DNA from: Parapedobacter sp035556095
GTDB taxonomy: Bacteria > Bacteroidota > Bacteroidia > Sphingobacteriales > Sphingobacteriaceae
Reading direction: 5' to 3'
NCBI RefSeq assembly: GCF_035556095.1
Contig: NZ_DATMFT010000024.1
Coordinates: forward strand, 40,083 to 104,082
DNA length: 64,000 nucleotides
Shown here one piece after another: positions 8,361 to 14,395 of the stretch. The position numbers and the translations under genes were made by a program. Numbering within the stretch: the first letter of the stretch is position 1; each line of letters opens with the position of its first letter. Under the pieces are notes generated by a model. The model ran no database searches, was not told the origin of the DNA, and saw only the letters and a list, made by a program, of their open reading frames with translations.

Positions 8361-9230
8361 ATGCAATCTTTATCGAAAATCGAGCAACGATTCAGGGATG
8401 ATCTGGCTGATTTGTATAGTGCAGACGAAATCAAGCAGTTTTGTTACTTATTGGTTGAAGATCGATTCGGTTGGTCGAAAGCACAGTACTTATTGAACCG
8501 CCACACCACGTTGAGCGAAGACGACACCGCTTGGTTGATATCGGCATTATCAGCTCTTCAAAGCGCGAAGCCCATCCAATATATCTTAGGACACGCTTGG
8601 TTTATGGGAATGAAACTCGCCGTCAATCAATCCGTGTTGATTCCGAGGCCTGAAACCGAAGAACTGGTACATCTGATCGCGAACCAGCACTCGAATTCCA
8701 CATTAGCTCCCCTCCGTATTATAGATATCGGCACCGGAAGCGGATGTATTGCCATTGCTTTGAAAAAAGCCATACCCAAGGCGCACGTGTGTGCGCTCGA
8801 TATTTCGGCGGATGCGCTGCAGATCGCCCGACAGAATGCACAAAATCAATCAGAAAACATCGATTTCATCCATGCAGACATATTGGAGTGGGAATTCGTT
8901 TTCCAAAACGAACAGCGATTTGACATTGTGGTAAGCAACCCACCGTATATTACAACTGCAGAACAAGTCGATATGCACCGTAATGTGATGGAACATGAAC
9001 CTCACCGGGCGCTTTTCGTACAAGAAAGCGCGCCACTATTATTTTATGAGCATATCGCAGCGTTCGCCTTGCAGCACCTGCGGTCGGGGGGCGATTTATA
9101 TGTCGAAATAAACCGCAGTTACGGCCGTGATGTGGTCGACCTATTTCAAAAAAAAGGGTTAGAGAACGTCAATCTTTATCAAGACATGCAAGGTGCTGAC
9201 CGCATGGTCCACGCAAAAAAAGTGCGCTGA
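8361..9230 (+). CDS. prmC: peptide chain release factor N5-glutamine methyltransferase PrmC
   Basis: PrmC methylates the GGQ glutamine of release factors RF1 and RF2 using S-adenosylmethionine. The N-terminal helical domain contains RHTTLSEDD and AKPIQYILGHAWFMGM (the family's 'P.QYi.G..F'). The catalytic domain has motif I IDIGTGSGCIAIALK (about 121-135) and the diagnostic NPPY (about 193-196), with LIPRPETEELV between. I chose the ATG at 8361 because the in-frame ATG at 8349 lies within the -7 element of a well-matched promoter. If that promoter is not real the protein is four residues longer. It stands divergent from ribD across the 11-bp repeat array. Confidence 0.93.
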   Translation: MQSLSKIEQRFRDDLADLYSADEIKQFCYLLVEDRFGWSKAQYLLNRHTTLSEDDTAWLISALSALQSAKPIQYILGHAWFMGMKLAVNQSVLIPRPETEELVHLIANQHSNSTLAPLRIIDIGTGSGCIAIALKKAIPKAHVCALDISADALQIARQNAQNQSENIDFIHADILEWEFVFQNEQRFDIVVSNPPYITTAEQVDMHRNVMEHEPHRALFVQESAPLLFYEHIAAFALQHLRSGGDLYVEINRSYGRDVVDLFQKKGLENVNLYQDMQGADRMVHAKKVR

Positions 9231-9239
9231 TTACTAATC

Positions 9240-9380
9240 ATGAATAAAATCGTACTACATTTATGGCGGATCTTGTTGCGACCATGGTATCCTTCTACGG
9301 TGAACGGGTATGTCGGGCAGCAATGTAGGGGCAGACGTCGGCGGAAAAACGGATTACTGTTCCCCTATTTTGGAGTTTGA
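9240..9380 (+). CDS. possible 46-aa ORF after prmC (doubtful)
   Basis: An ATG ten bases after the prmC stop opens a 46-codon frame with a basic, tryptophan-containing product (LHLWRILLRPWYP near the start, RGRRRRKNG in the middle). I do not recognise it. It may be a decayed host gene at the prophage edge or chance. Confidence 0.2.
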   Translation: MNKIVLHLWRILLRPWYPSTVNGYVGQQCRGRRRRKNGLLFPYFGV

Positions 9381-9456
9381 CGGCACAAGACATCGAACCG
9401 CAAAGGTCAATGAAACCATACAGATTATCTTTTTGATTAACAACAACTTAAAGGAC

Positions 9457-9494
9457 AAAAAAAGGGACAAACATGGATTTATCACGTTTGTCCC
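9457..9494 (-). terminator. intrinsic terminator of the leftward prophage genes
   Basis: GGGACAAAC (9464-9472) pairs with GTTTGTCCC (9486-9494) across a 13-nt loop. Seven T residues follow on the minus strand (9457-9463). It lies downstream of the leftward exonuclease cluster. Confidence 0.7.
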
Positions 9495-9560
9495 AAGAAG
9501 TGATCCCGCTGGGCCTTTTCGCGCTTCCTAACGCGGCAATAAATCAGTGTCTTACAAGGG

Positions 9561-9572
9561 GTGTGGCCAACG
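9561..9572. other. candidate left prophage attachment core (attL)
   Basis: The 12-mer GTGTGGCCAACG occurs here and again at 51556-51567, just outside the integrase start, in the same orientation. The two copies bracket the whole phage gene set. The length is short, so this is a candidate only. Confidence 0.35.
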
Positions 9573-9576
9573 GGCC

Positions 9577-9762
9577 TTAATTTTCACCCCTAATCAACTC
9601 GTTTAAAATGCGGTTTTGCTCTTCGCGTTTGTTCTTTAATATCTCATTCGCGTAGTCTTCTACTTCGCGACTTGGATCCAGCTGGTGCCGGATGAAAGCG
9701 AGCTGCATGATGATGACATGCTGAGCTGCTTTGATGTCCGCTAGGGTTTCTAAATCGTTCAT
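9577..9762 (-). CDS. small hypothetical phage protein
   Basis: This 61-aa, mainly helical and charged protein (NEILKNKREEQNRILNELI at the end) has no recognised domain. It overlaps by one base with the stop/start junction of the secreted protein gene upstream and is the last gene of the leftward cluster. It may lie at the very edge of the prophage. Confidence 0.55.
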   Translation of the reverse strand: MNDLETLADIKAAQHVIIMQLAFIRHQLDPSREVEDYANEILKNKREEQNRILNELIRGEN

Positions 9763-10301
9763 TATATTGAGATATTTGCTTTTGCTTTTTCTAATAATGC
9801 TTTAAGTTCATTCAATTCGTTTGCGCTAAAAAATACAACCGAATCCGAATTATATTTATCTACTTGTAGATAGGATCGCCATTCTGATTTATCATTAAAA
9901 AAACACCCTGCTTCAAATCCTGATCGGCCTTTAAAACTGACTTCTGTGTATGCCGTGGGGGTGGATGGTATTACTTTATCGCGGATGATTTCAATGGATT
10001 TTAGTAAACCATCAATTTCATCGGCATCTATAAATGCATAGGCATCCCGGCCGTACTGTTTGGAAGATGTTTTCTCGAGTCTCAGACCTTTTAGAACTTC
10101 GCCCGTAATGAGATTAGTAATTACTGCTGATTCAAATTTAACAGATGCCAGTTTGCCGATATCGGTGTGCTGTTTTTGGATCAATGTCCCTGTTTTAGCG
10201 GAAAATTCAGCTAGTTTAGAATCGTCGGTTTTCTTTTCGGCTTCTTGGCTTATAGCAAGAAGGGGCAGCGCCACTAGCGCCAGGATAATTGATTTTTTCA
10301 T
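9762..10301 (-). CDS. secreted hypothetical protein
   Basis: This 179-aa protein has a clear signal peptide (MKKSIILALVALPLLAISQ, cleavage near residue 18-20) and a mixed charged mature part without a known motif. An exported product beside a phage repressor is a typical place for a lysogenic-conversion gene. The function is unknown. It sits between the exonuclease gene and a 61-aa gene, all leftward and closely spaced. Confidence 0.65.
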   Translation of the reverse strand: MKKSIILALVALPLLAISQEAEKKTDDSKLAEFSAKTGTLIQKQHTDIGKLASVKFESAVITNLITGEVLKGLRLEKTSSKQYGRDAYAFIDADEIDGLLKSIEIIRDKVIPSTPTAYTEVSFKGRSGFEAGCFFNDKSEWRSYLQVDKYNSDSVVFFSANELNELKALLEKAKANISI

Positions 10302-10311
10302 AAATGCGGAT

Positions 10312-11235
10312 TTATATATTGTTTAAAAAAAACTGTTCGCTAACGACTTCAATGGGATGCCCCTTTTCGGCGAACGAAATAGCCTTCTTCTGTTTGCCGC
10401 TCATGCCGGAAATTCCTACTATAGCGGTGTCTTGCTGGCCAACCACAAGAAAATTTGTAGAGGTTGTGAGGGTTTCAGATACGTAGCCGCCGATATCTAC
10501 GATTGTCTGCAATGCCAATTCGCGTTGCATAGATGATAACTTACCGGTAAACACGACGTTTTGACCGTAAAAGACAGATTCTGTATCCTCTTTGCCTAGC
10601 GTTGGTACGAAGCGTGACATATCGCGTTTTTTATTATCGTATTGCCTTACGGTATTGGACGCTATGTATAAGGTTTCCGATAAGGTGCCGATGCGTATTT
10701 TAAAGTTAAGCGCTACGGATGGCAGGCCGGTAATATGATACTGGTCTACAATTTTTTGAAAGATTTGAGCAGCCGCTAAACTATCTGCCTGCGCATCGTG
10801 ATGGGTTGTAAGCTTAATGTCCAACCGATTACAAAGTAATGGCAACGAATATGCGCCAAAATGTGGCCATGCTTGCTTAGATATACAGTAACTGCATACA
10901 AAATCAAAGCTTGGCATGGGCATTCTATGATAATCTAGTGTTTGTCGTAATACATCCACATCAAATGCCGCATTGTGGGCAATTATGGTGGTATCTTGAA
11001 AATACGGAGCGATTTCGGGCCACAGGTCGGGGAAAGTAGGTGCGTTGGCAACTTGATCCGGTTCGATTCCGTGAACAGATATGTTGAAAGGATTGAAATC
11101 GGGCCAGCACGCTGGTTTGATGTTCCACTTTTTATTTTCAATTACCTTTCCGCAACGAACAGTGGTAATACCAAGTTGGCACGGCGAATAACGTGTTTCG
11201 TCGGCGGTTTCGAAGTCGATAGCTATAAAATCCAT
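10312..11235 (-). CDS. DnaQ-like 3'-5' exonuclease fused to a BRCT domain
   Basis: This is a 307-aa cytoplasmic protein. The N-terminal half is an RNase T/DnaQ exonuclease: ExoI DFETAD (D7, E9), ExoII in IAHNAAFDVDVLR, and ExoIII HDAQADSLAAA with the His and Asp expected of the DEDDh class. After a linker, residues about 225-307 form a BRCT domain (GQNVVFTGKL, IVDIGGYVSETLTTSTNFLVVG). Exonuclease-BRCT proteins occur in bacteria and phages and probably process DNA ends or nicks. It lies leftward in the lysogenic-side cluster, next to the repressor. Confidence 0.88.
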   Translation of the reverse strand: MDFIAIDFETADETRYSPCQLGITTVRCGKVIENKKWNIKPACWPDFNPFNISVHGIEPDQVANAPTFPDLWPEIAPYFQDTTIIAHNAAFDVDVLRQTLDYHRMPMPSFDFVCSYCISKQAWPHFGAYSLPLLCNRLDIKLTTHHDAQADSLAAAQIFQKIVDQYHITGLPSVALNFKIRIGTLSETLYIASNTVRQYDNKKRDMSRFVPTLGKEDTESVFYGQNVVFTGKLSSMQRELALQTIVDIGGYVSETLTTSTNFLVVGQQDTAIVGISGMSGKQKKAISFAEKGHPIEVVSEQFFLNNI

Positions 11236-11251
11236 TGTGCGTAGTTTTGGG

Positions 11252-11662
11252 TTATCCGAGTTGAAGCCCCCTGGCTTCGGTTTCTGATTTAATTACGTTT
11301 AATAGTTCAGGGAATTTTTCTGAAATCTTCCCAGCTTCACCTTTGATGTTTAATGAAAAAGTGAGTATCGGCTCTTTATGAACTGTGGCTTCATATCCTG
11401 ACGCGGGTTCTCGAAGTACCGGTGCCTGCCTAATGGCGGATAATCCGGGGTCCTCGTCGTAAAGAATGTCCGTGTAACGTTCTATGAAATCCTCTTTCAG
11501 TATCTTAGAAGCCCTAACAACTTGCTCAATCGGAAGGCGCTGTTTGTTGAATAGGTTGGCTAAATTCCTAAGTGTCATTCCCATCTCCTTTGCGAACTCT
11601 TCTTGCGTGAGTCCGGATCGTTTAACGCTTTCGCGTATAATCTCGCCAATCGGTTCTTTCAT
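11252..11662 (-). CDS. XRE-family repressor (CI-like)
   Basis: This 136-aa protein has a helix-turn-helix domain at residues about 9-60 (GLTQEEFAKEMGMTLRNLANLFN). A C-terminal region of about 70 residues has no peptidase catalytic pair visible, so it is not an obvious LexA/CI self-cleaving type. It is divergently transcribed from a small Cro-like gene across a 139-bp region with repeated TGAAAT dyads. This is the arrangement of a phage lysogeny switch. Confidence 0.75.
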   Translation of the reverse strand: MKEPIGEIIRESVKRSGLTQEEFAKEMGMTLRNLANLFNKQRLPIEQVVRASKILKEDFIERYTDILYDEDPGLSAIRQAPVLREPASGYEATVHKEPILTFSLNIKGEAGKISEKFPELLNVIKSETEARGLQLG

Positions 11663-11801
11663 ATCACAAATAAATGAAATTTTATTTCACTCATAATCAG
11701 TTTTGTATGAATAAAATATTCCTTAAATGTGAATTTGATTTGCATATTCAGTGAATGAATTTCATATTTGTGAAATCAAAATTCATATTTAAATAGTGAT
11801 T
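11663..11801. promoter_or_regulatory. divergent operator/promoter region of the lysogeny switch
   Basis: This AT-rich region between the divergent regulators contains the dyad TGAAAT-TTT-ATTTCA (11675-11689) and the inverted form ATTTCA-TATTTG-TGAAAT (11759-11776). Several related GAATTTGA, TTCAGTGAATGAA and ATTCAT elements lie between. The repeated half-site TGAAAT is the likely operator. Confidence 0.5.
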
Positions 11802-12035
11802 ATGAAATCCCAAATAAGTACTAAATCTCTGAAAGCACTACGAGCTGTTTTGCCTTCAGGAGCGATCAACACCATTGCGGAGCGGCTTAATTTAAAGCAA
11901 AGTGCGGTTAGTAAGGCTCTCAATGGAAAAACCAAAAACGTAAACATGAAAATAGTTGAGGAAGCGCTGAAAGTTGTTGAGGAAGCGCGCGCGCAGGCGG
12001 CTGAAATGGAAAACAAAATTGCTGCTTTGGCATGA
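11802..12035 (+). CDS. Cro-like helix-turn-helix regulator
   Basis: This 77-aa protein has an N-terminal HTH (AINTIAERLNLKQSAVSKALNGKTKNVNM, about residues 20-48). A helical tail (VEEALKVVEEARAQAAEMENKIAAL) could form a coiled-coil dimer. The ATG at 11802 is preferred over an in-frame GTG six bases upstream. It is the first rightward gene, overlaps the next by four bases, and probably acts opposite the leftward repressor. Confidence 0.7.
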   Translation: MKSQISTKSLKALRAVLPSGAINTIAERLNLKQSAVSKALNGKTKNVNMKIVEEALKVVEEARAQAAEMENKIAALA

Positions 12036-12604
12036 CTGGGAAGCCGTTAAACCAACGTTTGCCAGCGGGGCTTATGGATAAGGGGGTGGAGTTCTTTTAC
12101 CACCAAGGCGAAATTTGGTGCCTGCATAGTGGCACTCCCCTACCCTTTGACCAAATACCCGACCAAATACTGGCAATAGTTGATGATGACTTGGCGAGGC
12201 ACCCGGAAGCGATACGGGCGCTGGTAGCGTGGGACCTGACTACGCGTGAGGAAATGCTGCGCCAGTACATACTTTGCCGTTTCGGCGGGTTTGACTCGGA
12301 GCCGGATATATCGCCGGATGGGCGCATTGAGCATACGGAATACTTTGACTGCGGCAAGCGTGGTAGCTGCTCGATGGAGGGCAAGCTTTGCCCGGCGATA
12401 AAGGTGGCTAATGGCTACCTGACGAAGCGTGAGCTGGATGTGGTGAAGCTGACCGGGCAGGGAAAAGCGAATTGCGAGATAGCTGATGAGTTAAAGATCA
12501 GTGAGGAGACGGTAAAGAGCCATGTGCAGAATATACAGCAGAAATGTGGCTTTAGCAGTAAGCTGGAGATATCTGCCTTTGCCATACAGAAAAACCTATT
12601 GTAA
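12032..12604 (+). CDS. LuxR-type helix-turn-helix transcriptional regulator
   Basis: The C-terminal 60 residues of this 190-aa protein are a LuxR/GerE HTH: LTKRELDVVKLTGQGKANCEIADELKISEETVKSHVQNI. The N-terminal about 120 residues match no domain I know and contain several cysteines (CGKRGSCSMEGKLC) that might bind metal. It is coupled to the upstream regulator by an ATGA overlap. A role as activator of early or late phage genes is plausible from position only. Confidence 0.75.
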   Translation: MTGKPLNQRLPAGLMDKGVEFFYHQGEIWCLHSGTPLPFDQIPDQILAIVDDDLARHPEAIRALVAWDLTTREEMLRQYILCRFGGFDSEPDISPDGRIEHTEYFDCGKRGSCSMEGKLCPAIKVANGYLTKRELDVVKLTGQGKANCEIADELKISEETVKSHVQNIQQKCGFSSKLEISAFAIQKNLL

Positions 12605-12623
12605 GTTTTAAAAAACCAATACT

Positions 12624-12947
12624 ATGAAAAGAAGAGAATTTAAACCGGGGGTGATTTTCCGAGAAAAACTAGGCTACTGGTCTGACAAGGGCGACTCTAC
12701 GATATACGAGCTTGTGGAGCATGGAGTGGGCCACTCAGTGTTTTCAGGGCTGCGGCACATGGAGATACGTGAGGTTTTTGGCCGTAGGCGATTTGTGGGT
12801 GTAGTGGCGGAAAAGGATAGGTTTTTGGCGGTGATGTTTGTGATGGGCGAGGCCGTGGTAATAAAAGCGAGATATGAGAATTTGGAGCGCATACCTGCGC
12901 TGGAGAAAGCTATGAAGGACGTTAAACAACATTTGAAAATCAAATAG
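12624..12947 (+). CDS. hypothetical phage protein
   Basis: This 107-aa basic protein starts MKRREFKPGVIF and has no recognised domain. The middle is rich in beta-forming residues (FVGVVAEKDRFLAVMFVM). It sits in the early rightward operon between the LuxR-type regulator and another unknown gene. Confidence 0.6.
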   Translation: MKRREFKPGVIFREKLGYWSDKGDSTIYELVEHGVGHSVFSGLRHMEIREVFGRRRFVGVVAEKDRFLAVMFVMGEAVVIKARYENLERIPALEKAMKDVKQHLKIK

Positions 12948-12949
12948 TT

Positions 12950-13393
12950 ATGCTGACAGGACATCTTGACACGAAACAACGGGTACTGATATTGGAATAC
13001 CCGAAACGGGCGCACCTGCCAAAAAGAGTGGTGCCGGTAATGAGCACGGACCATGCGGTGACGGTGTGGACGGTGCAGGCGCGGAAGTACATTTTTGAGC
13101 AACTGAGGGGCTTTGTATTGCAGCGCAGTAAGGCGGTGGTGCTGATGACCGGCGCTAGGCATGCGCGGGCGCAGAATGCGGTGGATAAGCTGCTGTTTAT
13201 GCTGATGGGGGGCTATGAGAGCACTTTGCCTGCGCTGTGCGCGAAGGTGGTGGCTGATAGTGATCTGATTGAGGAGCTTGCGCCGGGGCCTTTCTCGCGC
13301 TTTAGACACCACTACCAGGAGGTGATAATGCCTATTGTGGAGTGGTGTGGCAACTACTTGAAGGATTCGGCACCGGTGCCAACGCATTCGTGA
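12950..13393 (+). CDS. hypothetical phage protein
   Basis: This 147-aa protein begins two bases after the preceding stop and has no known domain. It is histidine- and arginine-rich around TGARHARAQNAVDKLL. It belongs to the early operon before the replication genes. Confidence 0.6.
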   Translation: MLTGHLDTKQRVLILEYPKRAHLPKRVVPVMSTDHAVTVWTVQARKYIFEQLRGFVLQRSKAVVLMTGARHARAQNAVDKLLFMLMGGYESTLPALCAKVVADSDLIEELAPGPFSRFRHHYQEVIMPIVEWCGNYLKDSAPVPTHS

Positions 13394-13489
13394 TGCTGAT
13401 ATGCCGTATCGGCGGATTGACCGGGGCGGTGATTAGTGCCGCCCCATTATTGGGTAATCTATTTTTCTAATCTATAAAAATCAATAATC

Positions 13490-13867
13490 ATGGCAAAGTT
13501 CAATTTGAAGGGCATCGTAAAACGGGTGATGCCGGTGGTAAATTATGGCAGTGGGGAGTCGGCAGGCAGGCGCCAATCGGTAATTCTTTTTGTGCCGGGG
13601 TATGTGGATGGGTTTGGCGATAAGAAGGGCCAGGATGAGGAGTGGCAGCTGGACATCTTTAACGATAGGATTGATAAGATGGGCTTAAACACTAACCTGC
13701 ACGAAAAGCGTGTGGAGGTGGTGGTATATGTGGACAGCAAAAGGTTTCAGAAGCGCGAGACAGGGGAAGATATTTGGTTGATCAGCGCGCGGCTGGGGGA
13801 CTTGACGCTGCATGAACCGAATGGTAACACGCAACCTGCACAAAGCAATGGTAGTGGTAGCTGGTAA
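13490..13867 (+). CDS. OB-fold (DUF3127-like) putative single-strand DNA-binding protein
   Basis: This 125-aa protein has the layout of DUF3127/SSB-like OB folds. An N-terminal strand (FNLKGIVKRVMPVVNY) is followed by a block WQLDIFNDRIDKMGLN, then RVEVVVYVDSKRF and IWLISARLGDLTL. The C-terminal tail is Gln/Gly/Ser-rich and ends in an aromatic residue (GSGSW), unlike the acidic tail of host SSB. It lies immediately before the HD and primase genes, so a role in phage DNA replication or recombination is likely. Confidence 0.6.
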   Translation: MAKFNLKGIVKRVMPVVNYGSGESAGRRQSVILFVPGYVDGFGDKKGQDEEWQLDIFNDRIDKMGLNTNLHEKRVEVVVYVDSKRFQKRETGEDIWLISARLGDLTLHEPNGNTQPAQSNGSGSW

Positions 13868-14384
13868 GGAAGTGGTGCATAGTGCACCGCTTTTTGGCAC
13901 TGGCTCGGCCATACGCACGTATAGCGGGCTATACATTGATGTGTTTGACCCGCAGCCCCACCAAATATGCATTGAGGATATTGCGCATGGGCTGGCGATG
14001 CGGTGCCGATTTGGTGGGCATACGAAATCTTTCCACACGGTGGCGGAGCACTGCGTTTTCATTGCTGACATGGTACCCCAACACTTGAAGCTGCAGGCGC
14101 TGCTGCACGATGCCAGCGAGGCGTACATTGGTGATATGCCGACGCCGATAAAGCGGGCGATGCCGGACTACCTGAAGGTAGAGGCTACGCTGATGGAGGC
14201 TATAGGCCGAAAGTTTGGGTTTGACCCGTACCGGATAGACCCGATGGTGAAGGCGCTGGATAAATCGTCGCTGGAATTTGAATGGGAGCATAAGGTGCTG
14301 GATGATACGGTACAGAGCCTAACCATTGACCGCGTGAAAGCGCTGTTTTTGCAGCGGTACCACGAGATTACTAAACATGACTAA
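13848..14384 (+). CDS. HD-domain phosphohydrolase (YfbR/5'-deoxynucleotidase-like)
   Basis: This 178-aa protein has an HD domain with metal ligands in FHTVAEHC (first His), LLHDASEAYIGD (HD pair with following acidic residues) and a distal Asp near KALDKSSLEFE. The 'HD.SEa..GD.ptP.K' pattern is that of YfbR-like nucleotidases, which hydrolyse deoxynucleoside monophosphates; phages use them to shape nucleotide pools. The ATG at 13848 overlaps the SSB-like gene by 20 bases. An in-frame ATG at 13812 would lengthen the overlap. Confidence 0.82.
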   Translation: MVVVAGKEVVHSAPLFGTGSAIRTYSGLYIDVFDPQPHQICIEDIAHGLAMRCRFGGHTKSFHTVAEHCVFIADMVPQHLKLQALLHDASEAYIGDMPTPIKRAMPDYLKVEATLMEAIGRKFGFDPYRIDPMVKALDKSSLEFEWEHKVLDDTVQSLTIDRVKALFLQRYHEITKHD

Positions 14385-14395
14385 CTGATTTGCTG

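Larger units (their letters stand above)
9231..9576. other. left junction between host and prophage
   Basis: This stretch has no convincing protein gene. It holds the doubtful 46-aa ORF, a leftward intrinsic terminator (9457-9494), a short open frame 9475-9579, and the candidate left attachment repeat (9561-9572). No tRNA gene was found. Confidence 0.5.

Noticed and set aside
9475..9579. 34-codon frame starting at the terminator hairpin
   Set aside because: It begins inside the leftward terminator and overlaps the attachment candidate; no sign of a ribosome-binding site.
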